Source of the DNA: Salinispora cortesiana
GTDB taxonomy: Bacteria > Actinomycetota > Actinomycetes > Mycobacteriales > Micromonosporaceae
DNA length: 64,000 nt
Direction of reading: 5' to 3'
NCBI RefSeq assembly: GCF_000484695.1
Contig: NZ_AXVR01000004.1
Coordinates: forward strand, 1 to 64,000
Shown here piece after piece: positions 25,106 through 34,226 of this stretch (positions within the stretch are counted from its first letter, which is position 1; each line of letters starts with the position of its first letter). The translations under genes were made by a program, and so were the position numbers. The notes beneath the pieces are model-generated. The model saw only the letters and a list, made by a program, of their open reading frames with translations. It ran no database searches and was not told the DNA's origin.

Positions 25106-26332
25106 TTATTGCCCTGTTCTGGGATTAGCCGGGCCTGTTGTCCGATTCGGTGTCAGGGCGACTACCGGGTCGAGTCGCCCTACGGTGAGCGCCACCTGGA
25201 GCGCGTACGCGTCTCGTGCCGCGAGGGGAGAGAGCCCGGTCACCTCCGCCACTCGCCGCAGCCGGTACCGCACCGTGTTCGGGTGCACGAAGAGCGCCCG
25301 GGCTGCGCTCTCCAGGGTGCCGCTGGCGGTGAAGAAGGCGTCCAGCGTCTCGAGCAGCTCCCCGCCGGAGCGGGCCAGCGAGGCGTACACGTCGTGCCGC
25401 AGCCGGCGGCGGGCCTCGGCATCTCCGGCGAGCGCCCGCTCCGGTAGCAGGTCGGCGGCGGGCACCGGTCGGGGCGCGGCCGGCCAGGCAGGGGCGGCCC
25501 GGAATCCGGCGAGGGCGGCCCGGGCGGAGTCGGTGGCCTCGTCCAGGCTCGGCACGGCCGGACCCACCACGACCGGGCCGGTACCGAAGGCGTCGAGCAG
25601 CTTGCCGGTGGCAGCCACCGGATCGGCTACCCCGCCGAGCACGATGACCAGGCGGTCGCCGTGCACGCCGCCGATTACCTCGGCGCCGATTCGCCGGGCC
25701 AGTCGGTAGACGGTGTGCAGCACGGCGGAGACCTCCCCGCCCGGTGAGCGGCCCACCGCCACTGCCACCGGGGGCGCGTCCGCCCAGCCCAGCGCCGCCG
25801 CCCGGCTGGCCAACACGTCTGGTGAGTCGCCACGCAGCAGCGCGTCAACCAGGAGAGCCTGGAGTCGGGCGTCCCAGGAACCCCGCGACTCTGCGGCCCG
25901 CGCATACACCCGGGCGGCGGCGAACGCGATCTCCCGGGAGTAGCGCAGCACCACATCCCGTAACTGCTGCTCCTCGCCGGGAGCGGCGAGGGTCGGGACC
26001 CGTTCCTCCACCACGTCGATGGTCACCTTGATCAGGGCTACCGTCTGCTGGAGACTGATCGAGCGGGCCAGGGCCTGCGGTGCGGTCGCGAAGACCTCGT
26101 CGGAGACCTCCTGAGTGCTGTCCGCGGTGCCGCCGCCGGCGCGCAGCCACTGCACCAGGGAGCGGGCACCGGCCTGGGCCACCAACATGACCCAGGAGCG
26201 TTGGTCGGCCGGGAGCTCGCGGAACCAGGGCAGTGTTTCGTCCATCCGCGCCACGCTGGCGGTGGCGAGCGCTCCCGCCGCCCGCTCGATCCGGCGCAGC
26301 GTGGCCGCCAGCTCGGTTCCCGGCTCGTTCAC
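25106..26332 (-). CDS. fasR: PucR-family regulator of fatty-acid synthesis (FasR-like)
   Basis: 408 residues. The C-terminus carries the PucR-type HTH: LETLDAFFTASGTLESAARA, then LFVHPNTVRYRLRRVAEVTG (about 355-385). A GGDEF-like middle domain (RSPGGEVSAVLHTVYRL...DRLVIVLGG) is typical of the CdaR/PucR family. Position directly upstream of fabD-fabH-acpP-fabF is the same as for FasR of Streptomyces, which activates the fab operon in response to need for acyl-CoA/ACP. The GTG at 26332 opens the conserved N-terminus (NEPGTELAATLRRIE). The AT-rich 25048-25110 segment downstream, which covers the end of this gene, holds the fabD promoter and palindrome. Confidence 0.88.
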   Translation of the reverse strand: MNEPGTELAATLRRIERAAGALATASVARMDETLPWFRELPADQRSWVMLVAQAGARSLVQWLRAGGGTADSTQEVSDEVFATAPQALARSISLQQTVALIKVTIDVVEERVPTLAAPGEEQQLRDVVLRYSREIAFAAARVYARAAESRGSWDARLQALLVDALLRGDSPDVLASRAAALGWADAPPVAVAVGRSPGGEVSAVLHTVYRLARRIGAEVIGGVHGDRLVIVLGGVADPVAATGKLLDAFGTGPVVVGPAVPSLDEATDSARAALAGFRAAPAWPAAPRPVPAADLLPERALAGDAEARRRLRHDVYASLARSGGELLETLDAFFTASGTLESAARALFVHPNTVRYRLRRVAEVTGLSPLAARDAYALQVALTVGRLDPVVALTPNRTTGPANPRTGQ

Positions 26333-27018
26333 CGCCCTAGCCTGACACGTCGTTACCTGCCGCGTTGTGCCGGGTGAACGGGGCCGCGCGGCGGTCACGG
26401 TCGGCCTTCCCGCGGCGCTGGCGTCGGCCGCGCCCCGCCTCCGGTGACGCGTATCACCTGGTCGGTTCGCCCGAGCTCGGTGATTCGCGTCGATTCCAGC
26501 TGTGACCTGGTACGTGTGCCGCACCGCCCGTCGGCCCCGGCCAGTACGGTGACAGGGCACGCCGGGGCAGCGCCGGTGGGCGACGGCGAGGGTGAGGAGA
26601 CCTGGATGGCGCACGGGGAGGCCGAGCACGGCTGTGCCCAGGACGGGCATGGCCGGCCGGGCCACCACGAGTTGCCGGCAACCAAGAACCACCGGTGGCT
26701 CGGCGGCAGCGCGCCGGGCGAGACACCGAGCGGGCCCCTACCGGAGCGCGTAGACGACGATTCAGCGGTGCCGCGCCAGCGCTCCGCCGAGTCGCTCGGC
26801 TTGCCGCCGGGCCCGGTTCGGGGCTGTCTCAGCGGCCAGCCGGGCTGGGCGGGCGCGCATCGGCACGGCCCGGTGCGACCCCGATCGCGAGCGGGGAGAC
26901 CGGGGCGACCGCCCAGCCGCTGGTGCTGACCAGCGGCTGGGCGGCGGCCACTGACGGATGGGGCTGCTGACGGAGGGGCCGCGCCCGACCGGCGCGGCAC
27001 CGAAGTCACCCGAAGGCG
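26333..27018. other. 686-bp region without a supportable gene
   Basis: Between fasR and the membrane-anchored protein gene I see only low-complexity open frames on both strands, rich in Arg, Gly, Pro and His, with no recognisable domain or ribosome site. The one clear structure is the terminator at 26909-26944. Upstream signals for fasR must lie in the first ~150 bp. Confidence 0.5.
26909..26944 (-). terminator. strong hairpin after the 27019-27669 gene
   Basis: A perfect 16-bp stem (26909-26924 with 26929-26944) closes a GCTG loop and includes CAGCCGCTGGT / ACCAGCGGCTG. It is 75 bp downstream of the minus-strand stop. The same CAGCCGCTGG/CCAGCGGCTG core recurs in the repeat at 53265-53328. 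Confidence 0.8.
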
Positions 27019-27669
27019 TCAGCGGGTCCGACGCCGGATCAGCAGTGCGATTCCGGCCAGCCCGAAGGTGATCGCCAGCACGACGGCTACGTTGACCAGG
27101 AGTAGCCGGGGGAACCCGCTGAAGGCTTCGTCGATGTTTCCAGCGGGGTCCAGCGAATCTTCCGGAATCATCCGTTCGCTGCCGCCGGCCCCACCGCCAA
27201 CCGTATCCACCTGCCGTTCCAACGGCACGCCAGCCGTCCGCAGCGTCTCCGACATGGTGAGCCGGCCGAAGAACCAGCCGGCGGTGGTCTTCCGCGAGTC
27301 TGGCTGCTTGGCCGGTCGGTGGATGCGGGGCCCACCGACGGCCTTCGGGTACAGGTCGTAGGTCTGCGTGGGTTTGTCGCCGGAGAACACGACGACGGTG
27401 TACTTCGGACCGAGGTCGGCCTTCTTCGGTTCGCTGCTCTGGCCGGCGCTACCGAGGAAGTTGACCTGGTCGATGACGGCTGCCAGCTGGGCCGGGTGGG
27501 TGTCGGTGCGTAGGTGTAGCGGCTCGGCGAGCCCGGCCCCGGTGATATCCACGCCGGGGGGTGGTGGCTTCGACGTCGCCGATGCGGGTGCGGTCAGGCC
27601 GAGTGAGAGCACTCCCGCCGTGAGACCACTGGCCACGATCGCGGCCAACCGTCGTATCCTACGGACCAT
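27019..27669 (-). CDS. secreted, C-terminally membrane-anchored protein of unknown function
   Basis: 216 residues. A signal peptide (about 1-30, ending APASA) precedes an extracellular domain. A single C-terminal transmembrane helix (LLLVNVAVVLAITFGLAGIA) with an RRRTR stop-transfer tail anchors it in the membrane. The domain contains VDITGAGLAEPLHLRTD and YTVVVFSGDKPTQTYDLYP, which I do not recognise as a named family. A GAGGAGG ribosome site eight bases upstream supports the ATG at 27669. Confidence 0.8.
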   Translation of the reverse strand: MVRRIRRLAAIVASGLTAGVLSLGLTAPASATSKPPPPGVDITGAGLAEPLHLRTDTHPAQLAAVIDQVNFLGSAGQSSEPKKADLGPKYTVVVFSGDKPTQTYDLYPKAVGGPRIHRPAKQPDSRKTTAGWFFGRLTMSETLRTAGVPLERQVDTVGGGAGGSERMIPEDSLDPAGNIDEAFSGFPRLLLVNVAVVLAITFGLAGIALLIRRRTR

Positions 27670-27925
27670 CGCTGCCTCCTCGCCCCCGTTCGATGGATGG
27701 CATCGCTGTGGCTTCGTGCACGCGAATCGCCGTGGACACCCGGATGCTAGGCCGGACGCCCCCCACCTCAATAGACTCCGTCACGCGACAGCTGGTTCCA
27801 CCTCCTGGTGAAGAAATTTCAGCTATCTGTGATCTTCCACCGAGGAGTAACCGATCGCGGTCGGTCGACCCGCGCATTTTACCTATCGCGTCGGACAATC
27901 GGACGGCAGGGTGTGTACCGCCCCT

Positions 27926-29335
27926 TCAGGGGAGGCGAAGCCGGGCGGCCCGGAGTCGGGTCAGGGTGCGCTCGCGGCCCAGGACCTCGAGCGACTCGAA
28001 GAGGGGGAGACCGACCCGGCGGCCGGTCACCGCCACCCGGACGGGTGCCTGGGCCTTGCCCAGCTTCAGGCCATGCTCTGCGCCGACTGCCTCCAGTGTC
28101 GACTTGGTCGAATCCGCGTCCCACGAAGGCAGCGCGGTGAAGGCGGCGATTGCGGCGTCGAGCAGTTCGCCGGCGCCCTCCTTCATCGCCTTGGCCCACG
28201 CTCCCTCGTCAATCAGCGGTGTGTCGAGGAAGAGAAAGTCCACATTGGGCACGATTTCGCTGAGCACCGCGATCCGGGTCTGCGCCAGCGGTGCCACCGC
28301 CGCGAACGCCTCGGCGTCGAACTCGTCCGGCTGCCACGGCGGTGGTGCGATCGTCGCGGTGCCGGTCAACCACGGCTGGCAGGCCGCGATGAACTCGGCG
28401 GTCGGCAGCGCTCGGATGTACTCGCCGTTGAATGCGCGCAGCTTCTTTTCGTCGAAGAAGGCCGAGGAGGGATTCACCTCCCCCAGTCGGAACTCCGCTT
28501 CGATCGCCGGCCAGGGCACGATCTCCCGGTCGCCGGCCGGTGCCCAGCCGAGCAGCATGAGGTAGTTGCGCATCGCGTCGGCCAGGTAGCCCTCGTCGCG
28601 GTACGCCTCCAGGGCCACCTTGTCGCGGCGCTTGGACAGCTTCTGCCGCTTCTCGTTGACGACGACCGGGACGTGCGCCCAGACCGGCGGCTTCGCGCCG
28701 AGTGCCGCCCAGAGCAACTGCTGCTTCGGCGTGTTGGGTAGGTGCTCTTCGGCCCGGATGACGTGGGTGATCCCCATCGTCATGTCGTCCACCACGTTGG
28801 CGAGCAGGAAGACCGGTGAACCGTCACTCCGCGCGATCACGAAGTCCTCGATCAGCCGATTGTCGAAGGTGGGCTCACCGCGGATCAGGTCGACCACCAC
28901 GGTCGTGCCCTCGTCCGGGGTCCGGAAGCGCAGGGCGCGGCCGGCGCCTGGCCCCAGATTCCGATCCCGGCAGAAGCCGTCGTAGCCGGTGTGTGGTGAG
29001 CCGGTACGGGCCTGCACCGCCTCCCGGGTGCAGTCGCAGTAGTACGCCCGCCCGGCCTCGTGTAGCCGGCTGGCGGCGGCGCGGTGCTCGGTCGCGTACG
29101 AGGACTGGAAGTAGGGCCCTTCGTAGCTGCCGCGCGCGATGCCGATCCACTCCAGCGCCGCCAGGATGCCCTCGGTCCACTCGGGCTTGTTGCGGGCCGC
29201 GTCGGTGTCCTCGACCCGGAGTACGAACACCCCGCCCTGCTGCTTGGCGAAGATCCAATTCTGCAGGGCCGAACGGGCGCCGCCGACGTGGAACATTCCG
29301 GTCGGGGAGGGGGCGAAGCGTACACGTACCGTCAC
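27926..29335 (-). CDS. gltX: glutamyl-tRNA synthetase
   Basis: 469 residues, class I. The HIGH-equivalent is HVGG at 16-19 in [10 protein letters not shown] and the KMSKS-equivalent is KLSKR at 232-236. YYCDC (98-102) and the following FCRDRN fit the zinc-binding region of bacterial GluRS. The C-terminal anticodon-binding domain ends at RLRLP. It charges tRNA-Glu, and in actinobacteria usually also tRNA-Gln for later amidation. The GTG at 29335 opens directly with [11 protein letters not shown]. It diverges from the SRPBCC gene. Confidence 0.95.
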   Translation of the reverse strand: MTVRVRFAPSPTGMFHVGGARSALQNWIFAKQQGGVFVLRVEDTDAARNKPEWTEGILAALEWIGIARGSYEGPYFQSSYATEHRAAASRLHEAGRAYYCDCTREAVQARTGSPHTGYDGFCRDRNLGPGAGRALRFRTPDEGTTVVVDLIRGEPTFDNRLIEDFVIARSDGSPVFLLANVVDDMTMGITHVIRAEEHLPNTPKQQLLWAALGAKPPVWAHVPVVVNEKRQKLSKRRDKVALEAYRDEGYLADAMRNYLMLLGWAPAGDREIVPWPAIEAEFRLGEVNPSSAFFDEKKLRAFNGEYIRALPTAEFIAACQPWLTGTATIAPPPWQPDEFDAEAFAAVAPLAQTRIAVLSEIVPNVDFLFLDTPLIDEGAWAKAMKEGAGELLDAAIAAFTALPSWDADSTKSTLEAVGAEHGLKLGKAQAPVRVAVTGRRVGLPLFESLEVLGRERTLTRLRAARLRLP

Positions 29336-29524
29336 GTCCCCAAGCCTACGGCCGGCCCAACCGGCGTTCGGAAGGGCCCCTCGCCATCGGTGGCGGCCAT
29401 ACCCGTACCGGATGGACAGAGGCAAGGGTCTTCGGCGTGTCTTTTACCCACCTGTCCGTTTAAGTCCGAAATTGCGCATAGAGTGCCGATATCGTGGGTT
29501 GTCCGCACTGGAGGAAGACGGAAA

Positions 29525-29971
29525 ATGATCCTCGTGGAACGCAGCTCGCACGTAACCGCGCCGATCGAAGCGGTCTGGGGCGTCGTGCAGCGGGCTGAAC
29601 AACTGCCGGCCTGGCTGGCCGGGGTCCGTGCGGCGGAAGTGCTCTCTGGGGAGGGCTTCGGCCGGCGGCAGCGGGTCCAGGCGGGGCGCGGCGCGGCCCA
29701 TGAGGCCGAGGTGATCGCCTATCAGGAGCCGACCCTGATCGGCTGGCGGGAACGCGCCAAGGGCGCCGGTGCCCGAGCGGAGGCGCGCACCGAGATCTAT
29801 GTCCAGCTCACCGCTGACGAGGCAGAGGGCGGGACGGTCGTGCGGCTGATCGTCGTACGCTGGCCGGCTGGTCCGGTCAAGGCCGCCCTGCTCCGGCTCG
29901 GCCTGCGTCGGGTCGGCGCCGACCTGGAGGACTCGCTCGCCCGGCTGACCGACCTGGCCGCCGTCGGCTGA
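29525..29971 (+). CDS. SRPBCC (START/Bet v1-like) family protein
   Basis: 148 residues. The opening MILVERSSHVTAPIEAVWGVVQRAEQLPAWL is the typical beta1-alpha1 start of polyketide cyclase/START-like domains, and EPTLIGWRER and DLEDSLARLTDL fit the fold's end. These domains bind hydrophobic ligands; nothing here fixes which. The ATG at 29525 follows GGAGGAAGACGG. It is followed by a hairpin. Confidence 0.85.
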   Translation: MILVERSSHVTAPIEAVWGVVQRAEQLPAWLAGVRAAEVLSGEGFGRRQRVQAGRGAAHEAEVIAYQEPTLIGWRERAKGAGARAEARTEIYVQLTADEAEGGTVVRLIVVRWPAGPVKAALLRLGLRRVGADLEDSLARLTDLAAVG

Positions 29972-30000
29972 CCGGGCGCCGTCCTGGCGTCACCCGTTCC

Positions 30001-30042
30001 GGCGGTGGCCTGGGGTCCTAGCCAGGGATCCGGGCCACCGCC
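30001..30042. terminator. hairpin between SRPBCC and aceE
   Basis: GGCGGTGGCC (30001-30010) pairs with GGCCACCGCC (30033-30042), with partial pairing inside the 22-base loop. It lies 30 bp after the SRPBCC stop, in the gap between convergent genes. Confidence 0.6.
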
Positions 30043-30206
30043 ACTGTGTGGCTCCCCCACTCCCGGAGGTGCGGCGGGGTCAGCACTGCTCGCGAGCCTG
30101 GTCGCGGAACCGGGTCAGCCGCACGAGGGGATGTGGACGGAACACCCCGAGAGACGACGCCGGCCCGGGGCGGAACACTCCACGCCGGGCCGGCCGTGAC
30201 CGTCGG

Positions 30207-32945
30207 TCAGCTGTCGCCGCCGGTCTCACCGACCGGGGCAGCCCCGATGTCGTCGATGGCGTACTTCTTGGCCGCCTCGGCGGGAACCCCCGCCGGGACC
30301 GCGCCGCAGAGCGCGAGCTGCCGCAACGTCGCGACCACGATCGACTCCGCGTCCACGTGGAAGTACCGACGCAGCGCGTGCCGGGTGTCCGACATGCCGA
30401 ACCCGTCGGTGCCGAGCGAGGTGTAGTCGCCGGGCACCCAGCGGGCAATCAGATCCGGCACCGCGCGCATCCAGTCGCTCACCGCGACCTTCGGTCCGTC
30501 CGCGTCGGCCAGCTTGGTCGTCACGTACGGGACCTGCTGTTGCTCGGTCGGGTTGAGCAGGTTGTGCTCCTCCGCCTGGACCGCGTCGCGGCGCAGCTCG
30601 GTCCAGGAGGTCACGGACCAGACGTTGGCGGCCACCCCCCAGTCCCGGGCGAGCAGGTCCTGCGCCTTGAGCGCCCACTGCATGCCGGTGCCGGAGGCGA
30701 GTAGCTGCGCCGACGGGCCGTCCACCTGGGGCGCCGGCGCGTACCGGTAGATGCCCTTGCGGATGCCCTCGACGTCGACCTCCGCCGGCTCTGCCGGCTG
30801 CACGATCGGCTCGTTGTAGACCGTCAGGTAGTAGAAGACATTCTCCTGCGCCTCGCCGTACATGCGGTGCAGGCCGTCTTCCACGATGTGGGCGATCTCG
30901 AAGGCGAACGCCGGGTCGTAGGCGACCACCGCCGGGTTGGTGGCGGCGATCAACAGCGAATGACCGTCCTCGTGCTGGAGACCCTCGCCGTTGAGCGTGG
31001 TCCGTCCGGCGGTAGCGCCGAGCAGGAAGCCTCGGGCCATCTGGTCGGCCGCCGCCCAGAGCCCGTCCGCGGTCCGCTGGAACCCGAACATCGAGTAGAA
31101 GATGTACATCGGGATCATCGGCTCGTTGTGCGTGGCGTACGCGGAGCCGGCCGCGGTGAAGGAGGCGACCGAGCCGACCTCGTTGATGCCCTCGTGCAGG
31201 ATCTGCCCGCCAGTCGCCTCCTTGTACGACAGGAACAGCTCCCGGTCAACCGAGGTGTAGCGTTGGCCGTGCGGCGAGTAGATCTTCCGCGTCGGGAAGA
31301 GTGAGTCCATTCCGAAGGTGCGGGCCTCGTCCGGAATGATCGGCACCCAGCGTCGGCCGAACTCCTTGTCCTTCATCAGGTCCTTGAGCAGGCGGACGAA
31401 GGCCATCGTGGTGGCCACCTTCTGCTTGCCGGAACCGCGCTTGACGTCGCCGAAGCTCTTTGAGTCGGGGATGGTGAGGCGCTTCGTGCCGGAGCGCCGC
31501 GAGGGCAGGTAGCCGCCGAGCTGCCGGCGGCGCTCGTGCAGGTACTCGATCTCGTCGGACTTCGCCTCCGGCCGGTAGTACGGCGGCAGGTAGGGGTTCT
31601 CCTCCAGCGCCTTGTCCGGGATGTCCAGGTAGAGCCGGTCGCGGAAGGTCTTCAGGTCATCCAGCGTCAGCTTCTTCATCTGGTGGGTGGCGTTGCGCCC
31701 CTCGAAGTGCGAGCCGAGCGTCCAACCCTTGATGGTCTTGGCCAGAATCACCGTCGGCTGCCCGGTGTGCTCCACCGCGGCCTTGTACGCCGCGTAGAGC
31801 TTCCGGTAGTCGTGGCCACCCCGCTTCAGGTTCCAGATCTCGTCGTCGCTGAGGTGGTCGACCATCTTGCGGGTCCGCGGGTCGCGGCCGAAGAAGTGCT
31901 CGCGGATGTACGCCCCGGACTCCGCCTTGTAGGTCTGGTAGTCACCGTCGGGCGTGGTGTTCATCAGGTTGACCAGCGCGCCGTCGGTGTCCCGGGCGAG
32001 CAGCGGGTCCCACTCGCGGCCCCAGACGACCTTGATGACGTTCCAACCGGCGCCCCGGAAGAACGCCTCCAGCTCCTGCATGACCTTGCCGTTGCCGCGG
32101 ACCGGTCCGTCCAGGCGTTGCAGGTTGCAGTTGATGACGAAGGTGAGGTTGTCCAGCTCCTCCCGGGCGGCCGTCCCGATCGCACCCAGCGTCTCCGGCT
32201 CGTCCATCTCGCCGTCGCCGAGGAACGCCCACACATTCTGGTCGGAGGTGTCCTTGATGCCGCGGTGGTGCAGGTAGCGGTTGAACCGGGCCTGGTAGAT
32301 GGCGTTGACGCCGCCGAGGCCCATCGAGACGGTGGGGAACTCCCAGAAGTCCGGCATCAGCCGGGGGTGCGGGTACGACGGCAGCCCGCCGCCGGGGTGC
32401 GACAGCTCCTGGCGGAACCCGTCGAGCTGGTGCTCGCTGAGCCGCCCCTCGAGAAACGCCCGCGCGTACATGCCGGGGGAGGCGTGCCCCTGGTAGAAGA
32501 GGTGGTCGCCACCGCCGGGGTGGTCCTTACCCCGGAAGAAGTGGTTGAAGCCGACCTCGTAGAGCGAGGCCGAGCTGGCGAACGTCGAGATGTGCCCACC
32601 GACGCCGATCTCCGGCCGCTGGGCCCGGTGCACCAACATCGCGGCGTTCCACCGGATGTAGGCCCGGATGCGCCGCTCGACGTGTTCGTCGCCGGGGAAC
32701 CAGGGCTCCTGCTCGGGGGCGATGGTGTTGATGTAGTCCGTGGTCGTCAGCGATGGCACCCCGACCTGACGCTCGCGGGCTCGTTCCAGCAGGCGCAGCA
32801 TGACGTAGCGGGCGCGCTTCGTCCCGCGCTCGTCGATGACACCGTCGAGCGACTCGACCCATTCGCCGGTCTCGTCGGGGTCGATATCCGGAAGCTGGCT
32901 CGGCAGACCGGCACTGATCACCGGGCGCTTGCGTTCCGTGGCCAC
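30207..32945 (-). CDS. aceE: pyruvate dehydrogenase E1 component, homodimeric type
   Basis: 912 residues, the usual length of the single-chain E1p. It decarboxylates pyruvate with thiamine diphosphate and feeds acetyl groups to E2. The TPP motif [12 protein letters not shown] followed by the NCN(L) end ([13 protein letters not shown]) is clear, as are [22 protein letters not shown] and the C-terminal transketolase-like domain. The GTG at 32945 follows GAGGGAA. No E2/E3 gene is adjacent. The leader contains a TATAAC-like box near 32978, a possible -10 element. Confidence 0.95.
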   Translation of the reverse strand: MATERKRPVISAGLPSQLPDIDPDETGEWVESLDGVIDERGTKRARYVMLRLLERARERQVGVPSLTTTDYINTIAPEQEPWFPGDEHVERRIRAYIRWNAAMLVHRAQRPEIGVGGHISTFASSASLYEVGFNHFFRGKDHPGGGDHLFYQGHASPGMYARAFLEGRLSEHQLDGFRQELSHPGGGLPSYPHPRLMPDFWEFPTVSMGLGGVNAIYQARFNRYLHHRGIKDTSDQNVWAFLGDGEMDEPETLGAIGTAAREELDNLTFVINCNLQRLDGPVRGNGKVMQELEAFFRGAGWNVIKVVWGREWDPLLARDTDGALVNLMNTTPDGDYQTYKAESGAYIREHFFGRDPRTRKMVDHLSDDEIWNLKRGGHDYRKLYAAYKAAVEHTGQPTVILAKTIKGWTLGSHFEGRNATHQMKKLTLDDLKTFRDRLYLDIPDKALEENPYLPPYYRPEAKSDEIEYLHERRRQLGGYLPSRRSGTKRLTIPDSKSFGDVKRGSGKQKVATTMAFVRLLKDLMKDKEFGRRWVPIIPDEARTFGMDSLFPTRKIYSPHGQRYTSVDRELFLSYKEATGGQILHEGINEVGSVASFTAAGSAYATHNEPMIPMYIFYSMFGFQRTADGLWAAADQMARGFLLGATAGRTTLNGEGLQHEDGHSLLIAATNPAVVAYDPAFAFEIAHIVEDGLHRMYGEAQENVFYYLTVYNEPIVQPAEPAEVDVEGIRKGIYRYAPAPQVDGPSAQLLASGTGMQWALKAQDLLARDWGVAANVWSVTSWTELRRDAVQAEEHNLLNPTEQQQVPYVTTKLADADGPKVAVSDWMRAVPDLIARWVPGDYTSLGTDGFGMSDTRHALRRYFHVDAESIVVATLRQLALCGAVPAGVPAEAAKKYAIDDIGAAPVGETGGDS

Positions 32946-33142
32946 AGGCGTTCCCTCGGTTGGATTTTGGTCAGGTTATAGCGCCATCCTGCCCTCTCGG
33001 GGCGCTCCTCGTCACTTCACCCGCAGGAGACGCGATGCTCGACACAGGTACTGGTCGGTAACCTCCTTGGGTGGCCCGACGGTGTCTCGGTGTCTCGGTG
33101 TCACGGGTCGGCCGGGAGAGGCCGCGGGGCAGAATTCAGCAC

Positions 33143-33547
33143 ATGCGTACCGAAGTGATAACCGTCCAGACCGGGTCACGCCTCACCGTCCAGAACATCA
33201 CCGCCGAGGCGGACCGGTTCGTGGCCGGACAGGGGGACGGCCTGCTGCACGTCTTCGTGCCCCACACCACCGCCGGGCTCGCGCTCATCGAATTCGGCAC
33301 CGGCTCCGACGACGACCTACGTCGGGTGCTCAACGACCTACTGCCCGCCGACGACCGGTGGCGACACCGGCACGGGTCCCCCGGCCACGGGCGAGACCAT
33401 CTGCTGCCCGCCTTCCTGTCGCCGTACGCGACGCTGCCGGTGTGTGCCGGGCGGCTCGCGCTCGGCACCTGGCAGTCGCTGTGCCTGGTCGACCCGAACG
33501 GGGACAACCCGACCCGCCAGGTCCGCTTCTCGTTCCTGCCCGGCTGA
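33143..33547 (+). CDS. YjbQ/UPF0047 family protein
   Basis: 134 residues, the full length of the YjbQ family. HVFVPHTTAGLALIEFG, HRHGSPGHGRDHLLPAFLSP and LGTWQSLCLVD are the signature blocks, with conserved His residues grouped at one putative active site. Some homologues show weak thiamin phosphate synthase activity; the physiological role is unsettled. The ATG at 33143 begins the domain. It diverges from aceE. Confidence 0.9.
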   Translation: MRTEVITVQTGSRLTVQNITAEADRFVAGQGDGLLHVFVPHTTAGLALIEFGTGSDDDLRRVLNDLLPADDRWRHRHGSPGHGRDHLLPAFLSPYATLPVCAGRLALGTWQSLCLVDPNGDNPTRQVRFSFLPG

Positions 33548-33693
33548 CCGGCCCCGACGACCTTACCGGCCCCGACGACCCGGCCGACCGGCCCCGACGC
33601 CCTGTACCCTCCTCCGGCCGCGGGTTCCCACCCCGGTGCCGTCGTTTTCGGGAATCGACCACCTCAACTGGTGCGGCGGGTAGGGTGCCGGTC

Positions 33694-34176
33694 ATGGCGC
33701 ATCGCACCATCCGGCGGGCCGGCTCCCCCAAGGGCAACCGGTCCGAGCTGGCCGGGGACGCCATCCGCCGGATCATGCAGATCGCCTCGACCATCCGGCA
33801 GGACCAGGACACCGACATCACCCAGCTGGGGCTCACCCCCGCCGTGGCCCGCGCCCTGTACGAACTCGACCCTGACCGGCCGCTGCCCGCCCGTGAACTC
33901 GCCGAGCAGCTGCGCTGCGACCGGTCCAACGTGACCGCCCTGGTAGACCGGTTGGAACAGGCGGGTCTGGTCGAGCGCCGGATCGACCCCGCCGATCGGC
34001 GGCAGAAGACACTTGTGGTGACCACAGCCGGGCGGCGGGTGCGAGTGCGGGTCCAACAGGCGATGTCGAAGTCCCGGCTCCTGGCTGGTCTCAGCGACGA
34101 GGAACTCAGCGATCTGCGCGCCCTGGTGACCAAGATGTCCGACCGCGGCTGCCCGGAAGTCAGCGCGGCGGAGTAG
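33694..34176 (+). CDS. MarR-family transcriptional regulator
   Basis: 160 residues. A winged helix lies at about 55-125: LPARELAEQLRCDRSNVTAL (recognition region) and VERRIDPADRRQKTLVVTTAG (wing with the conserved D-x-R-D/R). Flanking helices should form the dimer interface. MarR proteins generally repress a neighbouring operon and respond to small aromatic or oxidant signals. The most likely target is the E1 fusion gene 50 bp downstream, by position only. Confidence 0.88.
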   Translation: MAHRTIRRAGSPKGNRSELAGDAIRRIMQIASTIRQDQDTDITQLGLTPAVARALYELDPDRPLPARELAEQLRCDRSNVTALVDRLEQAGLVERRIDPADRRQKTLVVTTAGRRVRVRVQQAMSKSRLLAGLSDEELSDLRALVTKMSDRGCPEVSAAE

Positions 34177-34226
34177 AGCGTGGTGTCCCCGTCGTGTCCC
34201 ACTGGGCGCGCCGGGCTTCGTCGGTA

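Noticed and set aside
26444..26929. 161-residue plus-strand frame in the gap after fasR
   Set aside because: Mixed low-complexity composition, no ribosome site, no family; the region is better described as non-coding.
31536..32981. 481-residue plus-strand open frame opposite aceE
   Set aside because: Val/Arg/Leu-rich shadow of the third-position bias in aceE; no domain, no ribosome site.
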